Shown: one piece after another, positions 54,702 through 64,000 of the stretch | Numbering within the stretch: position 1 is the first letter of the stretch | Layout of the letters: the number at the start of each line of letters is the position of its first letter | The notes under the pieces: model-generated | What the model saw: only the letters and a program-made list of their open reading frames with translations | What the model was told of the DNA's origin: nothing | Databases searched by the model: none | Assembly: GCF_020866925.1 (NCBI RefSeq) | Contig: NZ_JAJGAK010000001.1 | Span: forward strand, 912,189-976,188 | From: Noviluteimonas lactosilytica | Lineage (GTDB): Bacteria; Pseudomonadota; Gammaproteobacteria; Xanthomonadales; Xanthomonadaceae | DNA length: 64,000 nt | Reading direction: 5' to 3' | Translations under genes and position numbers: made by a program

Positions 54702-56816
54702 ATGGCGATGACCCCGGCCGATGCGCGCTTCTACTTCCAGCGCGTGCTCGGCCTCGCCCACCGTGCGTTGTCGAGCCTGCGGACCCGCGGGTGGTCGGCG
54801 ACGATGGCGCGCGCGAAGGCGCGGTTCGCCCCGGGCCCCGGCGTGCGCGCCGATGCGCTGTTCAACCCCGCGGCCACGCCCTTCGCCCCGTTCGCGCTGC
54901 CCGGCACGCTGCGTGCCGGCGACGCCGCACCGCGGGCCAGCATCGTCATCCCGGTCTACGGCAAGTTCCCGCTCACCCTCGCCTGCCTGCGCGCGCTCGC
55001 CGCGCATCCGCCGGCCAATGGCGCGGAAGTGATCGTGGTCGACGACGGCTCGCCGGACGACACCGGCGAACACCTGCCCCGCATCGACGGCCTGCGTTAC
55101 CACCGGCGCGCCACGAACGGCGGCTTCATCGCCGCGTGCAACGACGGCGCGTCGCTCGCGCGCGGCGAATACATCGTGTTCCTCAACAACGACACGATCC
55201 CGCAGCCGGGCTGGCTCGACGCGCTGTTGCGCACCTTCGACGAACACCCGGACGCGGGCCTCGCCGGCGCGCGCCTGGTGCTGCCCGACGGCCGATTGCA
55301 GGAAGCCGGCGGCGTCGTGCGCAACGACGGGCATTCGGACAACATCGGCCGCTTCGCTTCGCCCGCGCATCCGCTGTATGCGTACGTGCGTCGCGTCGAC
55401 TATTGCTCCGGCGCCGCGATCGCGCTGCCGACCGCGGATTTTCGCGCCCATGGCGGCTTCCACCAGGATTACGCGCCGGCGTATTACGAGGACACCGACC
55501 TCGGCTTCCGCGTGCGCGCGGCGGGCAAGTCGGTGTACGTGCAGCCGGCCGCCGACGTGCTGCATTTCGAGGGCGGCACCGCGGGCACCGACGTGCGCGA
55601 AGGGCCGAAGGCCGCGCAGGTGCGCAATCGCGAAGTGCTGCTCAAACATTGGCAGCACACGCTCGTGGCGCATCCTGGCCATGACGTCGCGCAGGCCGAA
55701 TTGAGTCGACACCATTTCGGCAAGCAGGTGTTGATCGTCGACGCGGAAACGCCGACACCGGACCGCGATTCCGGTTCGCTGCGCATGATCAATCTCATGC
55801 GCCTGCTGCGCGAGGAAGGTGCGCACGTCGTCTTCCTGCCCGCCAACGCGCGGCACGACGGCGCGTACACGGAAGCGTTGCAGCAACTCGGCGTGGAAAC
55901 CTGGTACGCGCCGTTCGCGGGGAACATGCCGGCGTGGTTCCGCGAACACGGCCCGCGCTTCGACACGATCGTGCTGTGCCGCCACTACGTGGCCTCCGAA
56001 ATGTTGCCGCTCGCGCGCAAATACGCACCGCAGGCGCGCGTGGTGTTCGACACCATCGACCTGCATTACCTGCGAGAACGCCGCGGCGCCGACGTCGCGG
56101 GCGATGCGGCCCTGCGCCGCAGCGCCGACCGCACGCGCGCGCTCGAGCTCGACTGCATCGCGCGCAGCGACGCCACGCTGGTGGTCAGCGACGTCGAACG
56201 CGCGCTGCTCGCGCAGGATGCGCCCGGCGCGCGCGTGGAGATCCTGTCGAACCTGCATCGCGTCGCGGGGCCAGGGCAGTCGTTCGCGCATCGCGAAGAC
56301 CTCGTGTTCGTCGGCGGCTTCCGCCATCCGCCGAACGTGGATGCGGTGTCGTGGTTCGTTCGCGACGTGTTCCCGCTCGTGCGCGCGCGCTTGCCGGTGG
56401 TGCGCTTCCACTGCATCGGCGGGCACGTGCCCGAATCGATCCTCGCGCTCGGTGCGATCGACGGCGTCGTCGTGCACGGGCACGTGCCCGACATCGAACC
56501 GTACATGCAGGGCGCGCGCATCGCGCTCGCACCGCTGCGCTACGGCGCGGGCGTGAAGGGCAAGGTGAACCTGAGCATGGCGCACGGGCAACCGGTGGTC
56601 GCGACGTCGTGCGCGGTGGAAGGCATGCACCTGCGCGATGGCGAGGACGTGCTGGTCGGCGACGAACCCGCCGCGTTCGCCGATGCGATCGTGCGCCTGT
56701 ATTCGGACGAGGCGTTGTGGACGCGCTTGCGCGATGCGGCGCTGGTCAGCGTGGAGAAGCACTTCTCCGTCGACGCCGCGCGCGACGTGGTGCGTCGCAT
56801 CCTGCTCGGCGCGTGA
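54702..56816 (+). CDS. Two-domain glycosyltransferase (GT2 plus GT4-like)
   Basis: 704 residues. The N-terminal half (about 70-340) is a GT2 (GT-A) domain with ASIVIPVYGKFPLTL, VIVVDDGSPDDTGEH, FLNNDTIPQPGW and YYEDTDLGFRVR. The C-terminal half (about 345-704) is a GT-B domain of the GT4 type (DLVFVGGFRHPPNVDAVSWF, APLRYGAGVKGKV). Such fusions make surface polysaccharides or O-antigen; the sugar is unknown. GCCGGAG precedes the ATG. It is divergent from mrcB, and no other polysaccharide gene is adjacent. Confidence 0.92.
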   Translation: MAMTPADARFYFQRVLGLAHRALSSLRTRGWSATMARAKARFAPGPGVRADALFNPAATPFAPFALPGTLRAGDAAPRASIVIPVYGKFPLTLACLRALAAHPPANGAEVIVVDDGSPDDTGEHLPRIDGLRYHRRATNGGFIAACNDGASLARGEYIVFLNNDTIPQPGWLDALLRTFDEHPDAGLAGARLVLPDGRLQEAGGVVRNDGHSDNIGRFASPAHPLYAYVRRVDYCSGAAIALPTADFRAHGGFHQDYAPAYYEDTDLGFRVRAAGKSVYVQPAADVLHFEGGTAGTDVREGPKAAQVRNREVLLKHWQHTLVAHPGHDVAQAELSRHHFGKQVLIVDAETPTPDRDSGSLRMINLMRLLREEGAHVVFLPANARHDGAYTEALQQLGVETWYAPFAGNMPAWFREHGPRFDTIVLCRHYVASEMLPLARKYAPQARVVFDTIDLHYLRERRGADVAGDAALRRSADRTRALELDCIARSDATLVVSDVERALLAQDAPGARVEILSNLHRVAGPGQSFAHREDLVFVGGFRHPPNVDAVSWFVRDVFPLVRARLPVVRFHCIGGHVPESILALGAIDGVVVHGHVPDIEPYMQGARIALAPLRYGAGVKGKVNLSMAHGQPVVATSCAVEGMHLRDGEDVLVGDEPAAFADAIVRLYSDEALWTRLRDAALVSVEKHFSVDAARDVVRRILLGA

Positions 56817-56823
56817 GAGGCAA

Positions 56824-56900
56824 AACAGGGGCAAGAACAGGGGTCAGAGCACTATTTCGCTCAACGAAATAGTGCTCTGACCCCTGTTCTTGCCCCTGTT
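56824..56900. repeat. Long perfect inverted repeat between convergent genes (repeat family A, copy 2)
   Basis: 56824-56859 and 56865-56900 are perfectly complementary over 36 bp with a 5-nt loop. The core CAGGGGTCAGAGCACTATTT is identical to that at 15908-15927. The outer part differs (AAACAGGGGCAAGAA). It fills the gap between the glycosyltransferase stop and the TPR protein stop and probably terminates both. Confidence 0.85.
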
Positions 56901-56905
56901 CTTGC

Positions 56906-58447
56906 TCACCGCTGCGCCGAGCCTCCGCTCGCCATGCGGATCCGCTCGGCGAACGCGTCCAGGCCGTCGGCCGATGGATCCAGCGACCGCGCCGTATTCA
57001 ACGCCCGCTGCGCCGTGGCGATCTCGCCCGCACGCAGACGCTCCTCGCCCACCGCGATCCACCGCATCGCCAGCCGATTGCGCGCCTGCAACACGCTCGC
57101 GCGACTGTCGCCGAGCTGGTCGCGCGCGTCCAGGCACGCTTCCGCACGCACGAGGCGATTCGCGCGCAACGCGTCGTCGTAGCAGGTGCGCGCCGCCGGG
57201 AGGAGCGTGGCCTGCGCGCTGCGCACCACCGGATCGTCCGGCGCGATCGCACGCGCGCGCCGCAGATGATCGTAGGCGCTGTCGCCGGGCGGCGTGAGCA
57301 GGTCGCCTCGCGCCTGCGCTTCGCGCGCTTGCGCGAGCAGGCGATGCACTTCGGACGAACGACCCGCGCTCGTCTGCGCCATCGGCAATCGCTCGCGACG
57401 CGCGCGCGATTGCGCGAGATGGCGTTCGGCGTCGGCGATCGCGGGCGACGTGGGATCGAGCGTGCGGGCCTGTTCGAGGCTTGCTTCGGCACGATCGAAA
57501 TCGAAGTCGGACGCCTGGCGCTTGCTGCGTTGCGCCCACTCGGCGACGAGGCGATCCAGCCCTTCGCGCGCCTGCTCGTCGGTCGGATCGATGGCAAGCA
57601 GCGTGCGATACGCCTCCGACACTTCATCCAGGCGCTGGCTCTTCAATCCGCGCGAGGCGCGTGAACGCTCCGAATCGCGCGCCTGCGTGAGCGCGCCTTC
57701 CGCATCCGGCAAGCCGACGTGGCCCGGATCGTATTCGCGCACGCGCGCGACGATCGCCGCGGCTTCGTTGTATTCGCGCTTGCCGAGATGCTGCTGCGCC
57801 TGCTGCAGCAGATCTGAGAGCGCGTCCTCGCGCCCTTCGAGCGCGGCGTTGTTGGTCGGCTGCAAGGCGAGCACGCGCTTGTACAGCGGCAACGCGGCCG
57901 TCGCGTCGCCGTCGAGGCGGCCTTCGCTGCGCGCGACCTGCGCGTCCTGCAGCATCGTGTCGACGCCGACGACCTGGCTTTCGAGTTGGCGCAGGCGTTC
58001 GGTGATGCGATCGGCGTCGGCGGTCGGCACCGAGAGTTCGCGCGCGAGTTGCAGGTTGGCGTGCGCTTCGGCGAAGCGGCGTTTCTCGGTCGCGAGCGCG
58101 GCCTGCGCGAGCGCCGCCGTGCCGACGCGCTGCAGGCCCAGGCGCGCGTCCTGGCGATCGGGATCCAGCGCCATCGCCGCCGCGTACAACTCGCGCGCAC
58201 CGCTGCCGTCGCGCGCGCTGAGGTGATTGCGCGCGAGCGCGGCCGCCGCGCTGTCGAGCATCTGCTGCGTGCGGGGCTCGGGATACACGCGATCGGACAT
58301 CTGCTGGCGGAACGCGATCGCGAGCAGCACGACGCCGAACACACCGACCACCACCCATTCGACATGCCGCCGCATCGCCGGCGGCCAACGGCGCACCCAG
58401 TCGACGAAGCGGAGGCGGATCGGGTCGCGGACGCGGACGCGGGGCAT
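56906..58447 (-). CDS. TPR-rich membrane-anchored protein
   Basis: 513 residues: a basic cytoplasmic N-terminus, one membrane helix (VEWVVVGVFGVVLLAIAF, residues 30-47) and an alpha-helical repeat region of TPR type over the rest (for instance AYRTLLAIDPTDEQAREGLD, DFDFDRAEASLEQARTLDP). Function unknown. Starts one base after relA and is probably co-transcribed with it. Ends just before the repeat-family hairpin. Confidence 0.82.
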   Translation of the reverse strand: MPRVRVRDPIRLRFVDWVRRWPPAMRRHVEWVVVGVFGVVLLAIAFRQQMSDRVYPEPRTQQMLDSAAAALARNHLSARDGSGARELYAAAMALDPDRQDARLGLQRVGTAALAQAALATEKRRFAEAHANLQLARELSVPTADADRITERLRQLESQVVGVDTMLQDAQVARSEGRLDGDATAALPLYKRVLALQPTNNAALEGREDALSDLLQQAQQHLGKREYNEAAAIVARVREYDPGHVGLPDAEGALTQARDSERSRASRGLKSQRLDEVSEAYRTLLAIDPTDEQAREGLDRLVAEWAQRSKRQASDFDFDRAEASLEQARTLDPTSPAIADAERHLAQSRARRERLPMAQTSAGRSSEVHRLLAQAREAQARGDLLTPPGDSAYDHLRRARAIAPDDPVVRSAQATLLPAARTCYDDALRANRLVRAEACLDARDQLGDSRASVLQARNRLAMRWIAVGEERLRAGEIATAQRALNTARSLDPSADGLDAFAERIRMASGGSAQR

Positions 58448-58448
58448 G

Positions 58449-60605
58449 TCAGGTCGCGCGGCGTGCGTCGTCGACGCCGGGGATCGCAGCGAGCTTGCCG
58501 AGCAGCGACGACAGTTGCCCGAAGTCGGCCACGCGCAGGCGCAGTTGCAGGCGCACGCGCCCGGTGCCGCGTTCGGGATCGCTGTTGATCGCGGCGACGT
58601 GCGCGTTCTCCTGCGCGATCAGGTTGGTCACGTCCTTGAGCAGCCATTTGCGATCGAGCGCGAGCAGTGCGACATCGACATCGTGCCCGCCGCCGGTGCC
58701 GCCCCACTCCACCGGGAGCGCGCGCTGCGGTTGCGCGGCGGACAGGCGCGCGAACGTCGGGCAACCGACGCGATGCACCGACACGCCCTTGCCGCGCGTG
58801 AGGTAACCGACGATCGGCTCGCCCGGCAACGGCTGGCAGCACTTCGCGGGTTGCGCGAGCAGGTTGCCGACGCCTTCGATGGTGAACTCCGAGCGGCCCT
58901 TCTTCGACTTGCCGCGCGCGACGACCGCGGTGGTCGCCGGTTCCGGCTCCGCCAGCGCGCGTTCGTGTTCGAGCAATGCACGCCCGACCTGGTGCGGGCC
59001 GACGTCGCCGAGCGCGACGAGCACGACGAGATCGTCGTCGTTCGACACGTTGAACTTCGCGAGCACCGGCGCGAGGTCGGCCTTTGCCAGGCCGAGGCGC
59101 TTGAGTTCGCGATCGAGCAGTTCGCGGCCGGCCTGCAGGTTGCGCGCGCGATCGAGCTTGTGGAACCAGCTGCGCACCTTCTCGCGCGAGCGTGCGCTCG
59201 CGAGGAAGCCGTTGGACTGCACGAGCCAGTCGCGCCGCGGTTCGGCGACCTTGCCGGTCATGATCTCGACGCGATCGCCGCTGCGCAGCACGTGGTCGAG
59301 CGGCACGATGCGACCATCGACCTTCGCGCCGCGGCAGCGATGTCCGACTTCGGTATGCACGTGGTAGGCGAAATCGAGCGGCGTCGCGCCCTGCGGCAGA
59401 TCGACGACTTCGCCGCGTGGCGTGAGTACGTAGATGCGATCCTCGGCGAGTTCGCTGCCGAGCTCGCGCATCAGGCTCGCTTCGTCGCCGGCCGGGGCTT
59501 CGAGCAGTTGGCGCATCCACGCGATGCGTTTTTCCATCGCCGCGTCGCTGGCCTTGCCGTGGCCGCGGCCTTCCTTGTATTTCCAGTGCGCGGCGACGCC
59601 GAGTTCGGCCTGCGCGTGCATCTCGTGCGTGCGGATCTGCACTTCGAGCGTCTTGCCTTCCGGCCCGATCACCGCGGTGTGCAGCGACCGGTAGTCGTTG
59701 CGCTTCGGACGCGCGATGTAATCGTCGAACTCTTCCGGGATCGGCAGCCACAACGCATGCACGACGCCGAGCACGGCGTAGCACGCGGGGATGTCGTCGA
59801 CCAGCACGCGCACCGCGCGCAGGTCGTACAACTCGCCGATGGGCGCGTTCTTCTTCTGCATCTTCCGCCAGATGCTGTAGATGTGCTTCGGGCGGCCGGC
59901 GACTTCGCCCGCGATGCCCTGCGCTTTCAGCGCATCGCGCAGCGACTCCTTCACGTCTTCGATGAAGCGCTCGCGACCGCCGCGCTTTTCGTCGAGCAGG
60001 CGCGCGATCTGCTTGTAGGTCTGCGGTTCGAGGTAGCGGAACGCGAGGTCCTCGAGTTCCCACTTCAGCTGCCAGATGCCGAGGCGATTGGCGAGCGGCG
60101 CGTGGATGTCGCGCGTGAGCTGCGCGAGCGCACGTTGCTTTTCCACCGGCTGGTCGCCGGCCAGGCGCAGGCGCGCGAGGTGGCGCGAAAGCAGCACGAG
60201 CACGACGCGCAGATCGCGCACGATCGCGAGCAGCAGGCGGCGCAGGCCTTCGCTGTTGCCATGCCCGTGGCCCGTCGATTCGGCGTGCAGCGTCCACACC
60301 TGCGCGGCGGCGCGCTGGCCTTCGAGCAGCGCGGCGATCTGCGGGTATTCCTTGTCGACGCGCGTTTGCAACGCCGTGGCCAGCGCCGGCAACGAACGCA
60401 GCATCGCAGCGGCGGTCAGTTCGCCGTCGGCGCCGAGCTTGCCCAGCGAACCGAGCGTATCGGCGAGCACGGCGGGCGAATCCGGCGCTTCCGCGAACGG
60501 ATCGCCTTCGACCTGCAGCATCGCATCGCGCAACGCCTGCGGGATCGCGTCGGCCGGCGGCGTCGCCAGCAACGCGGGAAGCGTGAGGGGGGTGTACCTG
60601 CTCAA
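58449..60605 (-). CDS. relA: GTP pyrophosphokinase RelA
   Basis: 718 residues. RelA makes (p)ppGpp on starved ribosomes. The degenerate HD domain is followed by the synthetase, whose EFDDYIARP motif (EFDD at 292-295) is the acidic signature of monofunctional RelA; DYRSLHTAVIGPEGKTLEVQ and AELGVAAHWKYKEG are catalytic/conserved. TGS (about 390-450), a Cys-containing CC region and an ACT domain follow. The best start is TTG 60605, with AGG a few bases upstream; the first in-frame ATG is 28 codons later. Confidence 0.94.
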   Translation of the reverse strand: MSRYTPLTLPALLATPPADAIPQALRDAMLQVEGDPFAEAPDSPAVLADTLGSLGKLGADGELTAAAMLRSLPALATALQTRVDKEYPQIAALLEGQRAAAQVWTLHAESTGHGHGNSEGLRRLLLAIVRDLRVVLVLLSRHLARLRLAGDQPVEKQRALAQLTRDIHAPLANRLGIWQLKWELEDLAFRYLEPQTYKQIARLLDEKRGGRERFIEDVKESLRDALKAQGIAGEVAGRPKHIYSIWRKMQKKNAPIGELYDLRAVRVLVDDIPACYAVLGVVHALWLPIPEEFDDYIARPKRNDYRSLHTAVIGPEGKTLEVQIRTHEMHAQAELGVAAHWKYKEGRGHGKASDAAMEKRIAWMRQLLEAPAGDEASLMRELGSELAEDRIYVLTPRGEVVDLPQGATPLDFAYHVHTEVGHRCRGAKVDGRIVPLDHVLRSGDRVEIMTGKVAEPRRDWLVQSNGFLASARSREKVRSWFHKLDRARNLQAGRELLDRELKRLGLAKADLAPVLAKFNVSNDDDLVVLVALGDVGPHQVGRALLEHERALAEPEPATTAVVARGKSKKGRSEFTIEGVGNLLAQPAKCCQPLPGEPIVGYLTRGKGVSVHRVGCPTFARLSAAQPQRALPVEWGGTGGGHDVDVALLALDRKWLLKDVTNLIAQENAHVAAINSDPERGTGRVRLQLRLRVADFGQLSSLLGKLAAIPGVDDARRAT

Positions 60606-60685
60606 GGACCTGGGCTCGGGGTCATGCGTTTCAACGCCCTACAGTACCGCGCCCCGTGCGAAGGGCGCGGCATGCCATTCAGTTT

Positions 60686-63600
60686 TCAGTGAAGCCGCTC
60701 CCCGCGCAGCCTGGCCAGCCGTGATGCGAGTCGCTTCGGCGAAACTCCCGCGCGCGCGCCCAGTTCCTGCGCGAACAGCGAGACCCGCAGTTCCTCCAGG
60801 TCCCAGCGCAGCGACTGCCATTCGGGGTCGTCGCGCAGGTCGTTCGCGGCCGCCGAGGCCAAGGCGTCGGCGAAGGGCTTGAGCTCCAGCATGCGCTGCT
60901 GGTCGCGGGCCGGATCGCGCAGGGCGCGCTCGCTGCGCAGGACCAGCGCGCGCAGGTAGCGCGGGTAGTCGGCGAGTGCGGTCGCGGGTACTTCGCGCAG
61001 GAAGCCCGGGGGCACGAGCGCCGCGAGTTGCCGGCGCATGTCGTCGAGGTTGCCGCTCGCCCAGCCGACCAGCTTGCTGTCGAGGCCCGCGCGCACGTCG
61101 GCGACGAGGCCGAGGATGGTTTCGGCCTGGCGCAGGCGTGCGGTCGCTTCGGGGAATAGCGCCTTGCCGATTTCCTCGCGCTTGAGCGCGAAGGTCTCCG
61201 CGCTGCGAATCTTATCGAGGCCGTCGTTGTCGAGGCCGTCGGCCGCCAGCGCGGCGAACGCGCCTTCGACAAGATCGGCGCGCAGGCGATCGCTGTCGCT
61301 GCCCGATACGTCGCGCGGCGCGGCCGATTCGATCGCGGCGTACAGCAACGCGAGCTTCGGCTGGATCGGCAGTTGCTTGCGCGCCTGCTTGAGGCGATCG
61401 GCGAGCGCGATGCGCAGCAGGCGGCGCACGCCCTGCGGATGGCGGCGACGCGCTTCCTCGCGACTCGCATGCACGGTGAGCGCGACCGATTCGCCGCGAT
61501 CTTCGAGTGCGGGGTATGCGGGCACGCCGCCTGCGCCGGGCACCGATTCGGGAATCGCGCGCGCCGGGAATTCGACGAGACCCTGTTCGGCGAGGCCTTC
61601 GGCGGCGCGTGCGGCGAACGCGGCTTCGGCGCGCGCGCCGAAACGTTCGCGCAGGTCGGACAGGTCGCGGGATTCGGCGAGCACGTGGGCTTCGCCGCGT
61701 TGCGCGGATTTCGCGGTCGCATCGAGCAATCGCAGGTTCGCGTGCAGATGCGGTTCGAGCGAGGCGATGTCGAAATCGCCCGCCGTCACCGCAACGCCGC
61801 CCAGCTTGTGCAGGAACCGCGCGAGCTCGCCTTCGATCGCATCGGCGGTCGGTTGCGGAAATGCTTCGGCGAATGCGCGCGCGAAATCCGGCGCGGGAAC
61901 GAAGTTGCGGCGCAACGCCTTGGGCAGGGACTTGATCAGGCCAGTCGCCTTGTCGGCGATGAAGCCCGGCGCGAGCCACGACAACCGCGCCGCATCGAGC
62001 GCGTTGAGCAAATGCAGCGGCACCACGACCGTCATGCCGTCATCCGGCGCACCCGGCTCGAAGCGATAGCGCACCGCGAGCCGCGCATCGCCGAGCGCGA
62101 AATACGGCGGGAATCGCGTGGCGTCGCTCTCGTCGCCGACCATCAGGTCGGACAGCGACCATTCGAGCGCCGCCTTCTCCTCCTTCGACAATCGCGCATA
62201 CCACGCATCCAGCGCCTGCGCGTTGTGCACGTGCGGCGGCAGGCGGTCGAGATACCACTGCGCCTGCCAGTCTTCGTCGACGACCAGGCCCGCGCGGCGC
62301 TGCTTGGCTTCTTCTTCCTTCGCCTTCGCGAGCATCGCGAGGTTGCGCGGCAGGAAGACGCTGCGCGTATTGATCTCGCCGGTCACCAACGCATCGCGCG
62401 CGAAGATCTGGCGCGCTTCCTCGGGGAACAGCGCGCCGTAATGGATCGGCCGCTTCGGCGCGAGCACGAGGCCGAACAAGGAAATCTGTTCGCTGCCCAC
62501 CACGCGCCCCTGCGATCGCGCCCAGCGCGGATCGTGCTGGCGACGCGCGAGCAGGTGCGGCAACGCGTCGATCGCCCATTCCGGTTCGACGGTCGCGTTG
62601 GTCAGCGCCCACACGCGCTCGGTGTCGAGCAGCGTCGCGGACAACACCCACGGCGGCGGCTTCTTCGACAGCGGCGAACCGGGGAACAGCTGGAACTTGC
62701 GCCCGCGCGGACCGTCGTACAGGTTGCGGTCCGCGCGATTGCCGAGTTGCGTCGCGAGGCCCGTCATCAGCGCGCGATGGAGGTCTGCGTAGGGCGCGTC
62801 TTTCTCGTCCTGGTTCCAGCCGAGCTCGTCGCACAGCAGCTTCAACTGGCGATGCAACTCGCGCCATTCGCGCAGGCGCAGGAAGCCGAGGAAGTGCTTC
62901 TCGGCCCACGTGCGCAGCTTCGATTGCGTGAGGTCTTCGTGCGCGACGCGGTAGGCGTCCCACAACTTGAGGATGCCGACGAACTCCGACTTCGGATCGG
63001 CGAACTGCGCGTGCGCGTTGTCGGCCGCGGCGCGCTGGTCGGCGGGTCGCTCGCGCGGATCCTGGATGCCGAGGAACGAGGCGATGACCAGCATCTCGCG
63101 CAGGCAATGACGTTCGTGCGCGGCGACCAGCATGCGCGCGAGCTTCACGTCGACCGGCAGGCGCGCCATCGTGCGGCCGATGGCAGTGAGCTTGCGCGTC
63201 CCCTTGTCTCCGTCCTCGATCGCGCCGAGTTCGAACAAGGTCTGCCAGCCATCGGCGATCGCGCGCGGTTCCGGCGGTTCGAGGAACGGGAATTCCTCGA
63301 TGCGCCCGAGGCCGAGCGACAACATGCGCAGGATCACGCCCGCGAGCGCGGCGCGGCGGATTTCCGGATCGGTGTACTGCGGGCGCGATTCGAACTCCGC
63401 CTGCGAATACAGGCGATACGCGGTGCCCGGCGCGACGCGGCCGCAGCGGCCCTTGCGCTGGTCGGCGCTGGCCTGGCTGATGTCTTCGATGTGCAGGCGG
63501 TCGAGTTTCTGCCGCGGGCTGTAGCGCTTCACGCGCGCCAGGCCCGGGTCGACGACCGCATGGATGCGCGGCACCGTCAGCGAGGTCTCGGCGACGTTGG

Positions 63601-64000
63601 TCGCGAGCACGATGCGCCGCTGCGGGCCGGGATTGAACACGCGATCCTGGTCGCGCGCGGAAAGGCGCGCGTAGAGCGGCAGGATTTCGGTGTGGCGATA
63701 TTTTCGCCGTTCGAGCGCGAGGTGCGCGTCGCGGATCTCGCGTTCGCCCGGGAGAAAGATGAGCGTGTCGCCCATCGGGCGCTCGCGCGCGATCTCGTCG
63801 CACGCCGCGATGATGCCGTCGAGCACGGTGCGATCGCCGGCGTCCTCGCCCTCGCCTTCCAGCGGGCGATAACGCACTTCGACCGGATAGCCGCGGCCTT
63901 CGACATTCACCACCGGCGCGTCGCCGAAATGCGCGGCGAAGCGCTCGGTGTCGATGGTCGCCGACGTGACGATGACCTTGAGGTCCTTGCGGCGTTCGAG
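60686..64000 (-). CDS. hrpA: ATP-dependent RNA helicase HrpA, C-terminal part
   Basis: The frame is open to the right edge, so the N-terminal part (motifs I and II) is missing; about 1104 residues are visible of an expected 1300 or so. Present are motif III VTSAT near the edge, motif V LATNVAETSLTVP, motif VI QRKGRCGRVAPG, then the HA2/winged-helix, OB-fold and a long HrpA-specific C-terminal DUF3418 region. HrpA is a DEAH helicase that rescues stalled translation. relA starts 80 nt after its stop. Confidence 0.96.
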   Translation of the reverse strand, partial: LERRKDLKVIVTSATIDTERFAAHFGDAPVVNVEGRGYPVEVRYRPLEGEGEDAGDRTVLDGIIAACDEIARERPMGDTLIFLPGEREIRDAHLALERRKYRHTEILPLYARLSARDQDRVFNPGPQRRIVLATNVAETSLTVPRIHAVVDPGLARVKRYSPRQKLDRLHIEDISQASADQRKGRCGRVAPGTAYRLYSQAEFESRPQYTDPEIRRAALAGVILRMLSLGLGRIEEFPFLEPPEPRAIADGWQTLFELGAIEDGDKGTRKLTAIGRTMARLPVDVKLARMLVAAHERHCLREMLVIASFLGIQDPRERPADQRAAADNAHAQFADPKSEFVGILKLWDAYRVAHEDLTQSKLRTWAEKHFLGFLRLREWRELHRQLKLLCDELGWNQDEKDAPYADLHRALMTGLATQLGNRADRNLYDGPRGRKFQLFPGSPLSKKPPPWVLSATLLDTERVWALTNATVEPEWAIDALPHLLARRQHDPRWARSQGRVVGSEQISLFGLVLAPKRPIHYGALFPEEARQIFARDALVTGEINTRSVFLPRNLAMLAKAKEEEAKQRRAGLVVDEDWQAQWYLDRLPPHVHNAQALDAWYARLSKEEKAALEWSLSDLMVGDESDATRFPPYFALGDARLAVRYRFEPGAPDDGMTVVVPLHLLNALDAARLSWLAPGFIADKATGLIKSLPKALRRNFVPAPDFARAFAEAFPQPTADAIEGELARFLHKLGGVAVTAGDFDIASLEPHLHANLRLLDATAKSAQRGEAHVLAESRDLSDLRERFGARAEAAFAARAAEGLAEQGLVEFPARAIPESVPGAGGVPAYPALEDRGESVALTVHASREEARRRHPQGVRRLLRIALADRLKQARKQLPIQPKLALLYAAIESAAPRDVSGSDSDRLRADLVEGAFAALAADGLDNDGLDKIRSAETFALKREEIGKALFPEATARLRQAETILGLVADVRAGLDSKLVGWASGNLDDMRRQLAALVPPGFLREVPATALADYPRYLRALVLRSERALRDPARDQQRMLELKPFADALASAAANDLRDDPEWQSLRWDLEELRVSLFAQELGARAGVSPKRLASRLARLRGERLH

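Noticed and set aside
56844-57539. Minus-strand frame ending inside the repeat at 56844
   Set aside because: It is out of frame with the TPR protein that occupies the same strand and only reads the hairpin repeat at its end.

Overview
The window is a continuous piece of a GC-rich gammaproteobacterial chromosome, densely packed with housekeeping genes. Gene content and order (tuf-tRNA-ychF-pth-rplY-prs-ispE-lolB; hemA-prfA; bioA-rsmE next to a complete pilGHIJ-chpABC cluster; gshB-tonB; relA-hrpA) point to Xanthomonadaceae, most likely a Lysobacter or Luteimonas relative. That placement is an inference from gene order and base composition. No prophage, insertion sequence with a transposase, or CRISPR array is visible.

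Layout. 1-7319 (minus): start of tuf, three tRNAs, ychF, pth, rplY, prs, tRNA-Gln, ispE, lolB and a TPR lipoprotein. 7408-11926 (plus): hemA, prfA, an acetyltransferase, a MoaB-like gene, an XRE regulator and a polyphosphate kinase 2. 11927-12250 is non-coding and rich in inverted repeats. 12251-19753: a mixed block with acyP, a TlpA-like lipoprotein, a YihY membrane protein, wrbA, DUF2069, a short asparaginase-like gene, sufT, a MocR regulator and small membrane or secreted proteins. 19854-23885: a GDSL autotransporter facing thiS-thiG-trmB. Between thiS and thiG, on the minus strand, lies a cyclic-di-GMP-I (GEMM) riboswitch candidate with its own terminator. 23882-33906: an SLC13 transporter, Rieske protein, FAH hydrolase, mscL, M28 peptidase, a tightly overlapped nudE-cysQ-mazG-mpo1 operon, bioA and rsmE. 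33929-45813 (minus): the type IV pilus chemosensory cluster, with a 2084-residue ChpA kinase. 46021-64000: gshB, tonB, a five-gene cell wall/DNA operon (mrcB, TPR lipoprotein, dinG-like, VOC, tsaB), a two-domain glycosyltransferase, a TPR membrane protein, relA, and the 3' part of hrpA running off the edge.

How the parts fit. Many neighbours overlap by ATGA or GTGA, so translational coupling is the rule. Several convergent gene pairs are separated by long perfect inverted repeats (15889-15971, 29208-29323, 56824-56900), two of which share the same core. They probably act as bidirectional terminators and are dispersed genomic repeats. The most unusual element is the riboswitch at 22002-22145. 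Its P1 helix shares sequence with both a terminator and an upstream competing hairpin, which suggests a ligand-ON switch feeding the autotransporter gene across an antisense thiS.
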